Positions 23,477 through 35,239 of a stretch of 64,000 bases of DNA are shown here, piece by piece. The DNA is from Sympetrum striolatum (lineage: Eukaryota; Arthropoda; Insecta; Odonata; Libellulidae): the NCBI GenBank assembly GCA_947579665.1, contig OX388349.1, forward strand, positions 22,538,459 through 22,602,458, written 5' to 3'. The position numbers and the translations under genes were made by a program. Each line of letters starts with the position of its first letter. The stretch's first letter is position 1. The notes beneath the pieces were generated by a model. That model had not been told where the DNA came from. It ran no database searches and was given only the letters and a program-made list of their open reading frames with translations.

Positions 23477-25150
23477 TAAGAATAAATGAATGAATAAGAA
23501 TGAATAAGAATAAATGTAATTTTACAAGCAGCCGCTTAGCTGGAGTTATAGCCTGCTGTTAAGTTTTAATTATTGTACTACATTAGTAATTTGTGTTTCA
23601 TTTTCTTTATTAAATAAAATTGGAATACTACTTAAGGGGTTTCAAGTACTTCTATCACCTGTGCCTATTGAAAAATTTCTACATATATTTACTTTTCCCC
23701 AGTAAATATCTCACTGATAGCTCCTGATTACTATTAGTTGGTTTATTAAATTACTACACGATACCACCTACTTTAACTTTTACCGCTTTCAACAATCAGT
23801 TAAAATAATCTTTCAAAATTTTATCTAAACAAATACCAATACATCATTACAAGCTACAGTTAGTTAGAGATGCATAGGAATCTACACCAAAGTTTAAAGT
23901 TAGTTCAAGAATTTATTTTTAAGTTGTAAATTATTCACGGTCTTAAACGCGTTTTTAAATATTTCCATTTTCATACCTTCATAATTTATATTTCATATTT
24001 ATACAAAAGTCATGGCGCTGGTCTAGGCCCACATCCTAATATATTCCATTATGGCGATCTCGTCGCTAATATTTTTGGAGTTTTTCATCCTAGGAGAGCG
24101 AGTGGGCGTCTTTCCTTTTTCCAATTTAGCCAGTACCGTTTCTCAGCCGTCGGGGCGCGTCCCACCGGTGGGACATGCAGATCCTTCAGATGGGATGAAA
24201 CATTTTGCTGAACCGTAAATAAAGGATATTGCATTTGAATTATGAGAGATGCCAAACGCTGCGCTAAGAATAGGGCATCATGGGAGGAAATTCCTCGGAA
24301 GGAATAACAATTGCGAAAAGTACATTCTCAGTTTTTCCCATGGATCTGTTTTGTTCTCCGAAGAACGTACGAACGTCTTTTGAAATTTCTATTGTCTTGC
24401 GTACCTTCTCCACCGACGTCGTCCTGTCTCTTGAGAATCGTTAGCAGGTCGAAGGAATACAAAGTCATCATAAAAATTGTTGCTATTTTTGTAGGCGAAT
24501 TGTAATCGTTTTATTTATCCTTTTGTAGAGGAAGGATTTTATACTGAACATATTTAGGAGATATACTACTATGTATCTGAATATCAATCTGTACAGTATA
24601 AAACAATCTATGCTACTCATTATTTGTGTAACAATAAAATGAATATTGTCCAGAGAGATCTAGTGGAACTTCATGTTAAATAAATGTTTTTAATAGTGGA
24701 ACTTCATGTAAATAAGTTTTCTATTAAAAACTTTTATTGTGTAGTAATGCTCATATTCTATTAATAATATGAAATATCTATCTGAATAATAAAGTACATA
24801 TTTTATTAATACTTTGAAAATTTAGATTTTATACTAGATAACAAGTTGCATCAAAAATGTCCTATTTTATCATTTTTAATGCTAAATTACTCTTCCTATA
24901 TTAGGTTTACCAAATAGATCATGATGACACATTCCAGCTAGTCTTTCAATCATATTGGATTGGAAGGAATACTGACAGAAAACGATAAGGTTATATTATG
25001 ATAATATTATGTAATATTCGAATATTTGACGAAGAAAAATAGTAATTATATGTTATTAGTTATATGAGTTCTTACCACCATATTCTTCCGATGAATGACA
25101 AATATTTTTACATATCATTTGGTGCGGAATAGAAAAAAGGAACTTTCATT
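23477..25150. other. Gene-free DNA
   Basis: No gene recognised. Minor items are a perfect 16-bp palindrome GTCCCACCGGTGGGAC at 24159-24174 inside a small GC-richer patch (24000-24200), and a short direct repeat of TAGTGGAACTTCATG near 24661 and 24692. Confidence 0.5.
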
Positions 25151-25405
25151 TACTTTTGTCAGTCATGTTCATGGCTGTGATGAATTGAAAGCTACTGAGG
25201 TTTGAGTGATGCTGAATAGTGGCACTAATGAAGGTTTCTCTTAATAGATTGTCTAGAAAAGTGTTACTCATGGAGTAATTGTGCTTCACGTAAGTGGACT
25301 TGTTCTGCTTATAGTATCCTGGATTGGTGAAGAGAGCAAGGGTTTACTACGTCACTCCTCATCTCGTCCTGTAAGCCTCATTCCCCTCCACTTGCTGAAT
25401 ACTTT
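25151..25405 (+). repeat. Unassigned ~250-bp dispersed repeat, copy 1
   Basis: Shares blocks in the same order and orientation with 36815-37095 and 37925-38170. The blocks are TTCATGGCTGTGATG, AGCTACTGAGG, a TACTCATGGAGTAATTGTGC-type block, TGCTTCAC, CTTATAGTA, AGAGAGCAAGGG, and a 3' CACTCCTCATCTCG followed by GTAAGCCTCATT. No ORF, pol III boxes or terminal inverted repeats were recognised, so its class is unknown. Candidates are a MITE, a SINE body or a fragment of a larger element. Confidence 0.7.
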
Positions 25406-26974
25406 ACAAACAGTAATGTTCAAGAATGTTTCCTTTCTGGGTTTTCCTTAGCGCTGAATTTACTTTCAAACCATTCACATCTCTCATGCATTTATCGCGA
25501 GTACGTATTACTTTTTAATTTCTTGACTTAAAGAGTTTACCCCTTTGAATAATGTGTCCACGAAATGAGGACACTTTTAGCGGAAGACGGAGTTCTTTAA
25601 GATGAGAAATTTTCGAGATAATAGGAGCAACGCTTAGCTGACTGGCGAGATTAAAGTTTTCTCTGGAGAATTCTCGATGGGCCACAATATTAAATAAAAG
25701 GCCGAGAGAACCTTTGCCTTAGAGAAAGCCAGCGCATTCAAGAAACGGGTTTCCCAAAAAATCCTCTCAGAAAATTCCCTCTCCGGAAAACCCGCCATCT
25801 AGATAGTGATTACATTCCTAGCTTAAGCATTGTTGCCTAAATTACTAGTTTTAACTCGGCGGGCCGCACGGAATCCTCCCGCCTAACGAATGTGGCCCGC
25901 AGGCACTAGGTTCTCCGCGATTGGCTGAGATAAAATCGCCAGGCGCCTGATTCTCGTAAGTTAGGCCGATAAGAAGGAGTGCATCTGGCTTAAGGGTGAA
26001 ACTCAAATCCACCGGGAGTCTAAGGGGAAAATTTAAGGCCTCGTTCGCCCCTTTTGAAACGAAGATGCGAGATATTGTTCCTCGGGTATCCTCGGATATT
26101 CTTTTCGTCCGCCAAGAGTCCGGAGGATTATCGTGTTTTCCGGGGATCTTCAATTATTACGGCGCCATATTGTTGGGGGGTTCAATTGAGCAATTTCTCG
26201 GGGGAATCACCGTTATCACGGCGTCGCCTCCCAAGATTTGCCGATGTTCGCGGGTTTTCGGCATTATCACGAGGATGTAGGGAGGGCGGTATCAGAAAAT
26301 CGTCGGCGATGATGCCTCTTTCCTTTCTGCCTAATTTGATATCGCAAACATCCCGGAAGTCCATGATGTCACGGCAGCAAGAGGCCTCGGGTCTTAAATT
26401 CAACTGACTTTCCACTCAACAAGTAAAGTTTTCGACGGTTGATAGTATGCGATTCTTCTTTACAGTATAAAGAAATGTGTAAGAAGGCTTGAAAAGCTCA
26501 TATCTAAATTTGAATAAACCTTGTCTAACCTGATCTATTCTTTGTTTAGTCTTGCGTTATTCCTTATTCCTTTAGGGGTGGGCAATCTACTAGACTCGCT
26601 TATTCTTCATTCTTTCCTATCTTTGAGAATTCTGCTTTGGTTCAGATATATCTGCAAATTACATCTTATCCACAGACCACGTACGTTTCTTCTTTTCGGC
26701 ATCTCACCCAGCAGATGCAACCCGATCTTTTTCATTCTTCCCCTTCATTTTCTAACATTTGGCATTCTGTATCAACGCATACACTTGGTGCACCCGAAGT
26801 CAAGATCTACGTTTCATAAAAATAATTTAATTTCCGTTAAATTGAATTTATGTTTGTGGGATGGACCCTCAAATCGCTCATTCTTTTTAGAATCTTATTG
26901 AATCGACGATTCACATGTCCATAATTTAAATGGAACAGAATAGTTAAATGATTATTATATTAAGTATTATTTAT
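25406..26974. other. Gene-free DNA with CpG-rich patch at 25540-26420
   Basis: Overlapping ORFs of 77-126 aa on both strands have no recognisable family motifs. The patch resembles the other CpG-richer islands in the window. A regulatory region or exon cannot be excluded. Confidence 0.4.
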
Positions 26975-27112
26975 TTGTATATTATTTGATAAATAATTAC
27001 CCAAATTCCAAAGACCATCAAAAGTAATATTACTTTTGATGGTCTTTGGAATTTGGGTAATTATTTATCAGTTATAACCATCAGCGGATACACTCTTGTT
27101 GTATATTATTTG
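26975..27112. repeat. 84-bp perfect palindrome flanked by 14-bp direct repeats
   Basis: Positions 26987-27070 form a perfect palindrome with 42-bp arms and no spacer, centred on AGTAATATTACT. The arms run from TGATAAATAATTACCC inward to CATCAAAAG. TTGTATATTATTTG occurs at 26975-26988 and again at 27099-27112, so palindrome plus a 28-bp trailer (ending CACTCTTG) sits between direct repeats like an insertion with a target duplication. It could equally be a snapback replication product. No ORF inside. Confidence 0.9.
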
Positions 27113-28963
27113 TATATGTTTATATTATATTATCTATTGTTATATTATGTACTATTGTATATTAGGCTCCAAGTTTTCTCGATAATGCATGTGTTTCGTT
27201 CTTAATGAAGATAATTTGATGAACCATTATCGTGGTAAATAAAATCAGCGCATTAAAGATTTAAAATAAACATGCGAATTTCAATGTTCTAGGTCTATAC
27301 CTATATAAACTATAGTTGACCTCTGATACTTAAGAAATAAAAGAACGACCAGAAGATGTCTATGTATAGACGAAACTAGTAGCGCATAATATATTCCTGC
27401 GGACACGACCAAGTTCTTTTATTTTTTAAGTGTGACACCATTCCGCAAAGTCTGCTTGAACGTTTTAGGTCAGATCTTTAATTGTTTTTAAAATATGTGA
27501 ATCGATTTAAGTATAAAAAACACCAATCCTTTTAATAATTCGATATATTATTGGATCTTGAGAATTCCTAGTTCGTGTTACAATTTACTCGATTCACTGA
27601 AAAATTTTATGGAAGTATAACGAAATATTAGGATGAAAGGAGGTTGGGAGTAATATTGAAGTTATCAAGCCAACTTATGAAGTGTAAGTCCTCCAGGGAC
27701 GAGTTAATGAGATCTTGCATAATTACTGGGTCGATTTGATAATGAAGTTAAAATTAAAGCTGCTGTGGGGATTTTTTTATAATTCCTTTTTACTACGATC
27801 GTTCCGCGATCACAGTAGACGTAACGAGTGATAAACTGTCGGTGCGTTGTTGATAAATCTTTTTTATGGTGCCATAGGAATTTCGAAAATGTATCCTCGT
27901 TAGATCTCGAAGCCCTGACCTTGTTTCCACAGTTAATACGGCTCTGGTTTGCAGTATCTTTCACTGCTAGGATCCGAGCCATTCATCGATACTGCAGCAA
28001 GAGCTACACGATTTTGAAGGATCCTCAAATTCCAACACGTCGCGCGAACAATTCAGCCTAGATGACATCATTTGATATTTCTTCCATGCGATTGCCTTTG
28101 AGGTTCACTCAACTCCGTAACCAACAGCATTAGCCGCTCTATGCATCCGGAAATTCAACTAATGGAGGAGGAAGTTCAGTTCTGCAGTGGCGCACAGTGC
28201 GCGTTAGTTTCCTCGCTCTACTACGTACGTGTTCATGATTACGCATTTGATGCAACTTTATGGCATACGGAAAATGCTAATGGGAGAAATGGGTCGTTTT
28301 CATTCGGTAATATACTGCGTAAAGTGTTTTAATTTTCCGCCGACCTGTTAGGTGATTCACGCAATTTTAACCAGGGAAAGGGTCGAATCAAATTAATTTA
28401 GAACCATTCTTGGTTGCTATCATTTTCTCCATCAGTATCGTACCTTTGTCGCTAAAGAACATTTTAGCTACAGATTAATGTACATTATTTAGCCTTTTAA
28501 AGCTCTAACTTAAACATTGATAAAATATGTATACTACCATCGATTATCATGCCTAAATATACTTTGGAAAACCATTGCATCTGAATGACTCCTTTACATC
28601 TTCGTATCTGTCTTGTTATATTTAATACTATTTTAATGGTCTAACTATATGATTGTAGATATTGCATGTGTTTGATTCTCAATGTGTTAATATAAAAGAA
28701 AATATTTTATAATGCTCCCGGGGAGCCTCGGTTCTCAAAATGGCAAGAAATATAATATTTTTATCTACCAAAACTGATTGTGCGGAGTGGATTTTTCGGG
28801 AGGTATTGATTTTGCGAAATTTTCAACTTTTAGTATTTTTCCCAATTTTCTTTTAGGAAATATTTAAACAAAGTTAATATTTGAAACAAATTGCTATATA
28901 ATGATTGTAATATGTTAAGCAGCCTAAAGGAGCTGATGAAGATAGGCTATACTATTACTTAAT
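27113..28963. other. Gene-free DNA
   Basis: ORFs of 63-92 aa on both strands around 27700-28330 lack recognisable motifs. No mobile-element ends were seen. Confidence 0.5.
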
Positions 28964-29075
28964 GATAATGAAAAAAAAACAATGTAAATTTACATTGTTT
29001 TTCTTCATTATCTAAATGGCCTTCCACAAAGTAAAGCCTGATCATCTAGATTTCATTTACTATTACTTATATATG
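28964..29075. repeat. 49-bp near-palindrome plus TTCCACGAAGTA-type repeat
   Basis: 28964-29012 is a near-perfect palindrome centred on GTAAATTTAC. The arms differ only by AAAAAAAAA against TTTTTCTT. Immediately downstream, CTTCCACAAAGTAAAGCC (29021) aligns with TTTCCACGAAGTA sequences at 42061, 50487 and 61067, including a shared upstream TTTCTTC and downstream ATCTAGAT or similar. It may be one end of a hairpin-forming MITE family. Confidence 0.65.
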
Positions 29076-29705
29076 TTATTTAATATTGGATTAATATAAG
29101 ATAAATCTACGTAGAATTTGCATCCTTATCTGTATCATCCACCTAAACCTTACTTATAATTAGAGGGGCTTGTATATACACTACAAGTGTGGTAACCAAC
29201 ACATAAATTTGAATTCAGTATCTATGGGAAAATATTATCTCATCTAGTAGCTGTTTTCTAGCCATTTTTGTTTTATTATTGAAGGTTTCTCTAATTATAC
29301 TATACTCATCTAGAAAATATACCAGTTCAGCGAACATATCGAAAAATATTTTAATGATATGAAATTACTTCATGAATAAGAACTACTCGTTATTTTTGAA
29401 CAAGAATATCACAAATTTTGCTAAAGTTAGGTTAATTAATAATTAGCCTTTAAATTGTACTTTATCGTGGAAAGTACAAAAATTAATGAAATGAAATGAT
29501 ACCTATTACGAAAAGTTTATTCCGTGACATGTAGTTTGAGATGGTGGGTACCATCTAAAATTTCTTAAAATGGTGCACTAATGAAAGCATTCATATTAAA
29601 AATTATTCAGTCATATAAAAAATAAAATTTTTTATAAAACTACTCTATGAATAAGTTATTCTTCAGGGCATCACACTTATTAAAAATTTAAGTACATTAC
29701 ATACG
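29076..29705. other. AT-rich gene-free DNA
   Basis: Nothing recognised apart from short A/T runs. Confidence 0.5.
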
Positions 29706-29897
29706 TGGCATTTCATCCATAGCGTTTGACCAGAAACATTTCACCAATGAGAGAAAAAATCATTCTGATTCATGTCAAAAGGCAATTCCTTCAGAGGATT
29801 TCTAACCCAGAAACTCTACGCCAAATGATTTTTCACCCAAGTGCCAGTTCACTCAAGAGATATTTTACTCAAAGGATATTTCATCCATTGGCATTGG
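29706..29897 (-). repeat. Degenerate ~16-bp tandem array, inverted half
   Basis: Read on the minus strand the region resolves into units of about 16 bp such as CTTGAGTGAACTGGCA, CTTGGGTGAAAAATCA, TTTGGCGTAGAGTTTC and TCTGAAGGAATTGCCT. Each has a TTGGGTGAA-like core. Ten or so degenerate units are visible. The 72-aa ORF here is a by-product of the periodicity. The same unit recurs in the opposite orientation at 30171-30291, about 270 bp away, giving the plan of a foldback-type element whose inverted arms are built of tandem repeats. Confidence 0.65.
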
Positions 29898-30170
29898 AAA
29901 TACTATTTGACGAAACCCTGAAATTTTGCAAATTTAATTTTTAAACCTCAAAACCCTTGAGAGAACGAGCTGCTTATTATCTTTCAAATTGTCCCAGATT
30001 CGAGATAAGGTCAGTTAAAGAGCTCTCTATATGATATACTGGTGAACTGTTTCTTTTTTAAATCGGGAGTTATTTCTTTCGTTGAAATTATATATGAGCC
30101 ATGATAGCCAACCCAACCCAACAAAACCCAAAACGCATTTGTAAAATATAATGCGGATATCAGTGCCGAA

Positions 30171-30291
30171 TTTTGGGTGATAAATATTTGGCTGAAAATT
30201 TGAATGAAAAGTGTCTTGGGTAATGTCTTCGGGTATTAATTCCTTCGGGTGAACTGCCCTTGGATGAGAAGTCGCAAGGTAGGCTGAAAAC
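30171..30291 (+). repeat. Degenerate ~16-bp tandem array, forward half
   Basis: Units read TTTTGGGTGATAAATA, TTTGGCTGAAAATT, CTTGGGTAATGT, CTTCGGGTATTAATTC, CTTCGGGTGAACTGCC and CTTGGATGAGAAGTCG, spaced 12-16 bp. Two more units (CTTGGGTGGAACGT, CTTCGGGTGAAGAG) stand alone at 30669-30698. These match the minus-strand array at 29706-29897. The overlapping 88-aa minus-strand ORF simply translates the repeats. The intervening 29898-30170 has no recognised gene. Confidence 0.65.
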
Positions 30292-33200
30292 AAAAAAAAG
30301 TAGACATTAGGCCATGAATTTTTTTGGGTGGGACTTGGAACTTGGCATAGTTATTCATAAAAGATGGAATTTTAAAATTTCGTTTGTCTTTTTCTAATTT
30401 TTCCTGCTGTAAAAAAGGTACAAGGCGTCAAACCTGAGAAATATTCACAGAAAATGAGTCTCAGATTTTTGAAATAACATCCAAGTCCGTTGATTTATAG
30501 AAGCGTTTGGAAGAAACTGTTGGCAAAAACAATGATACCGTAACGTAGTACAATTCTTTGTTAATCGATTCACTCCAGTTTTAGCGCACAATGATTAGTT
30601 TATTAAAAGCAACAAAATGGCGGACCGTTATTCGGCTATATACTTGTATGAAATGATGCGATGCGCGTCTCTTGGGTGGAACGTCTTCGGGTGAAGAGTA
30701 TTTTGAATTATACATCCGATAATCGAACAGCCTAACATTTCAGGGAAAGTGTACTGTAAAAAGCTTCATATGGCATCAAAATATGTTCACATTGAAAGTT
30801 TCCCATCCTTCTCCTCGTAACCACTATTCCCTTGGACCGAATGGAGTCGTTTTGCTGAATATATTAATCTAGATGGGTCCGCTCGTGTCTGTTAATTGCG
30901 AAATTCGGAAATGCCTCGATGAGTTGACATTCAATAGATAATAACGCACAAACACGCTGACAGGGAGAATTCATAATGCCATTTTTCCTCCGGACAACCA
31001 GCATTAAAAGGCAATTCATCACGCTTCATAAGCTCGGTGGGTTTTGCAACGGTTGGCTCGCACCGCGCAACCGCTCCCGCCAAATAATGGCGATTGTGAC
31101 GCTAATAAGTAAGACAAACTCGTACGGCACGTAGTTTAACATACCGTTACACACGCACCTAATTTAAGCGCATAAATCTTAGGCCCGATTGAATAAATTA
31201 TCATTAACCGTCGGATGCACGATTCGAAAATTAACGTTTACATAAAACTCCGTGTCGTCAGTTAGTGCGGAAATCTCGTTTTGTTTATCATAAAAGGTTC
31301 CCGGGTTTGCGGCGTTTAAATCAAAGTCGTTTCGGTCTTATTTGGATGAAAGCATCCGTATGCCGGCGTTTCATCATGTAAACTAATCATAATATGAAAG
31401 GAGAAAGTTTATTTTCATTTCAAAAGTTAAATAAAGCGCTCTTGTACACAAGTTATCATTTGATTTAGTCAAAAATTTCACGTACACGTTTAAGCGCTGA
31501 CAGAATTTGAGCTGAACATTTCTTTTCCTAACGAGCAGCATCTATGTGGGAAAATTTATTCCAGTGTTTATTTGTAATTCAAAATCAAGGCAGAATTAAC
31601 CAGTTGACGCACGCAATATTTATTTGTCTACTAATTAAAATTACATGCTTGTTTATATTAGTTGTTTAGAGAAGAAATTTTAACGTGAGCTTATTTCTGT
31701 CAACCCAAGCCTCCTGTTAAAACATCAATTTCATTACCGAAACTGTCACTCACTTCTTTCACGGTGTTCCTAAACCAATCGGCACCGTTATTAAACAACG
31801 TTTAGGAAATTTGCCAAGCAGAGATTACAGCAGCTATGAAAGAGTTAGGAATAGCTCTGTAGAGATAAAAATATTTTGAATTTCTCGAGCTATATGCCGC
31901 GACGTGTAGAGATCTATCTTTCTAATTAAGTTTCCTTAAATTTATGCCATCCTTTACTTGTCATCGTGTCGTTCGAGCTCTAAATTAGAAACTGCGCTCG
32001 AGTTATTAGTTTTAGGCACACATCTTTAGTTATCACGGCTTCGTGAGCGAGTTTTGAGTAGCACTCTTTGTAGAGCAATATGGCGGATTCATAAGTCTTC
32101 CACCTTAACGCGTTTTTAAGCTTCTTTTATCACTTCGCTTTAATTGGCCGTATTCATGCAGACGCTCATACAGCGAATTGAATTTCCGCTCGTATTTCTC
32201 GGCGAAATTCTTAATAATCTATTGAGATAAAATGCGATTCTCCTTACTGAACGTAGAGATTAACTTGTTTCACAAAGTGTTAATTTGAATTATATTTTTA
32301 TGAATTGCCTCGATTTCATTCCAACTATCAAGACGATTCATAAAACTGGGAAATCTTAAATGATTTATTATTTTCTATTTTTAAACTCACGTTTGACGAA
32401 ATAGACATGAATTGCTGTTTTTTTGTAAAGGGAGTATTTAATTAGATTTATCAGGAGTAATTGCTAGACTGTATACACTTTTAGACCAGCAAACCATTTC
32501 TTTATTTGGCTTGAGACCAAGGAGACTGCGTCATCACAATTCATCCCAATATCTTTTAAAATGAAAAGAAATTATTCAGGCACAAAAATGGAGAAATCGT
32601 GCTAAAACTCTTTGCATATTATATGGTATAACATAATTGTTGGAAGTAATTTTTTAACCAAAAATTTAAGTTTCTTATTAACTTTTAATGCTACTGTTCG
32701 ACTATGCTTGAGGTGGTAGTTTCTCTCGATACATTTATCATTATTTACGTAATTATAATGGATTACGTGGTACATATAAACATAATTATTATGCATTGAT
32801 ATCTATTGATAACTCACGTAATACAATTCACGATGAAACAAATTTTATGCAACTATATCTGAATGCTATGTATACATAAATATTTATAACTACGTATGAA
32901 AAGTTACGATTTGATACTTGATTAATGTGCACACGATGGATTAAAATGAAACATATACTCTTAAATACATAAAAAATCTTTAGTCATAAATAAAATTATA
33001 ACAGCCATAACTTATTGTACTCTTTAAAGTATAGTATCATACTATAAATTATTATGATATAACATATTACTTTACAGATATGATCATACAACTGTATATA
33101 TTCAAGCAAGGTCTTTCAGGGTTCTTAGCGGGGATTTTCGGTTACCTTGGCTTATTTATGGGCAACCGATTTTACCTTAACATTCCAATAGTTTATATTG

Positions 33201-33799
33201 TAGTTGTTTTCCTTTTATGCAAGTTGTGACGACAAATTTTATTGGACCTAAATAAGCCGATAGATACTTCCGCCATCCATGTTATATAAAATTTTGGCCA
33301 TGAGTTTGCCTTGAAAAATATTGTTTGAAAAATTTGCCATGAAAAGATTTTGCTTTTGATTACGGTTTTTTCTAAATATAAAGCCTACCAAAAAAGCAAA
33401 CGGTTCAGAGTGCAACTTCTGCGTGGAGAAAGAATTCGCCTTGAATTCGTTTGAAAATAAAAACTGATGAACAAAGCGGAGGATTTTCCTGCATTTTATA
33501 TAATGAATCCGACTGCGGAAAGCTGGATTCTGAAATAGGTTGATTAGATTTCTTATAACTTTTGTTTTTCAATTTAGGAAAAATTTGATATTCAGACGTG
33601 TCTGAATATCATCGTTGAAACGTTCCTTTTTCGCAACTGACACAACTTCTTACTTAATTTTCGGGTGCTATACTCAACAGAACCATGTCTGTAAGGTCTT
33701 TATTAAGGCACGATTGAGACTGAAAAAGCTATTCTTCCATATAATCTTTCGTCATTTATATTAGATTCATAAAAAGTTATGTGTAGATGAATATAAATA
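30292..33799. other. Gene-free DNA with CpG-richer patch at 30830-31330
   Basis: The patch includes CCCGCCAAA (31076-31084), a perfect E2F-type core on the minus strand, and AAATGGCGG (30616), a PHO/YY1-type core. These are too short to prove function. ORFs are 64 aa or less and unrecognised. 32300-33100 is very AT-rich. Confidence 0.4.
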
Positions 33800-34060
33800 G
33801 AGAGGAAAACTTTAGAAGGGGAGGATGTAAAAAAACCCAAGGTGATATCTTAGGAAAACAGATCCACAGCAGGAAAACACCCACAAGGAATGGAGATGTA
33901 AAAAACCTGCGCAAACCTACTGATAGTCCAAGCTAAAAGATATAAAAGAAAGCTTTGTATAACATGGGAATTACAAAAGTAATAATAAAATCAAATCAAA
34001 AAAAGGAAAAATTACAACAGTACACTATGAAATAATAAAAAAATATGACAAAAAACATAT
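33800..34060 (-). mobile_element. LINE 3' UTR relic, minus strand
   Basis: Read on the minus strand, TTGTGGGTGTTTTCCTGC aligns closely with the 3' UTR of the full LINE (TCTGTGGGTGTTTTCCCGC). The hairpin stem is kept as GCAGG and CCTGC (plus-strand 33869-33873 and 33906-33910), against GCGGG and CCCGC in the full copy. No ORF or clear tail remains. It is on the opposite strand from the related relic at 35240-35664. Confidence 0.55.
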
Positions 34061-34819
34061 ATCGTATTTGAAATATTTAATTTTGCGCATTGAATCACGT
34101 TTATAATGAGGCTTATCCCGAAAAACTTTCTCCTTCCCACAGGAATGCAGTAAATGCTAAAAATAGTCCACTACTTGGATTAAACCTATTAAGGCCGACG
34201 AAAGTAACCGAGAAAACAGCTTGCGGGGAGTTCCTCGTGCGGTGTACAAAAGGAGTGTGTGCCGTAATCATTTGCAGATTGAGCGACCGACTATCTACTC
34301 GAAACCTCCTGCATCCGAGTCCTCGGCTAACTCGCTCAAGGAACTTAATTAACGAACGGCAAATATCCGCGACAAGCAAAATTATAGGGCGCCAAATGGT
34401 AGGTGTACGCTCCCTTTACCTTCAGATGCAATGCATCGCTTGTTTAACGCCGGCTCGGATAACAAACGGCGGACGAAATTAAAAGGCGTAAAAGGATTTC
34501 GTTTCCGCGGGATAATTGTGAGTTATGCAGCGGTGTAATGATCAGGGGCTTCCGTTTGATCTACACGCTGCGCGTCGCTGTGAGGGAACTCGCTGGGGAA
34601 AGCAACTTTCACGAAAGAGATCGTCTCAGCGAGGGGTGGCTAAATTTTCATCTTTGCGGGAAGAACGGTATGGAATGTAACGGGGGGAATGAGGATTTAT
34701 CGCTCTCGAAAAAATTGCATAATCCTCTTTGGAACTTCGTTCCAAGCCGAAGACGTTCCATAAGAATTTCGATCGATCAATATGGATATTGAATTCTCGG
34801 GAAGTAACGGACATGAAAA
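34061..34819. other. GC-richer gene-free DNA
   Basis: Overlapping ORFs on both strands (130 aa + at 34090-34482, 88 aa - at 34113-34379) have no family motifs. No splice-supported exon could be argued. Confidence 0.4.
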
Positions 34820-34985
34820 TGGGACCCGGACAAGAACCCTGGTTTCCTAATTGCCGATTGATTGCTCTATTCATTGAGTATATCGCCAGTACATTCCAAC
34901 ATGCCAAGGTTGAGCAAGATGTGAAAAATAGCGACATGACTGGGACTCGAACCCAGGTTTCCCCAAATCCGCTGTTTTAATGAAT
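34820..34985 (-). mobile_element. tRNA-like SINE copies, minus strand
   Basis: Two minus-strand B-box-like blocks lie about 120 bp apart. 34940-34957 reads CTGGGACTCGAACCCAGG on plus, i.e. GGGTTCGAGTCCCAG on minus. 34821-34848 carries a degraded form, GGGACCCGGAC..GAACCCTGG. Sequence 3' of the better B box (GTCATGTCGCTATTTTTCAC on minus) matches the family copy at 59630-59692 (GTCACTATTTTTCACTTC). No A box follows on the 5' side. The copy is interrupted near 34986 by mariner sequence. Confidence 0.55.
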
Positions 34986-34986
34986 G

Positions 34987-35106
34987 TACGAGGGTATTTT
35001 TTCTTCTTTTTTCGATATAGTCTCCTTCATTTTTAAGAAATTTTTCGTATCTTGGCAACAGTTTTTTTATTCCGATATCACAGTATGCTGCCGCTAAATT
35101 TGCCAC
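34987..35106 (-). pseudogene. mariner-family transposase C-terminal relic with terminal repeat
   Basis: The minus-strand frame contains GIKKLLPRYEKFL then NEGDYIEK. This is the characteristic C-terminal block of mariner transposases (a G-I-x-K-L-x-x-R-[YW]-x-K...G-[DE]-Y-[VI]-E-K pattern), which normally lies a few bases before the 3' terminal repeat. Here TACCCTCGTA follows at once (plus strand TACGAGGGTA at 34987), a sequence typical of mariner termini at a TA target. Only about 40 residues survive. The catalytic D,D,D region and 5' end are missing, and the usual stop after IEK appears lost, so the frame runs on into SINE sequence. It is a fossil, not a functional gene. Confidence 0.6.
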
Positions 35107-35138
35107 TCAACAATCGACTTCATTCTTATGGTTAACAT

Positions 35139-35212
35139 CATATTTTAAAAATGTATTTTACCTCGTATTTTAAATTGCATTTTACTTCATATTTTAAATT
35201 GTATTTTATCTT
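35139..35212. repeat. Three-copy ~24-bp AT-rich tandem repeat
   Basis: Three imperfect units of the form CATATTTTAAATTGTATTTT plus 4-5 bases follow each other. They lie between the mariner relic and a LINE 3' UTR relic. Confidence 0.75.
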
Positions 35213-35239
35213 TCATAGTTTATCATTTTCTTCCTTTTC

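Noticed and set aside
30027..30293. 88-aa minus-strand ORF with HPK-like repeats as a repeat protein
   Set aside because: The periodicity comes from the degenerate ~16-bp tandem array in the DNA. A 16-bp unit shifts frame each repeat, so no consistent protein repeat is encoded.
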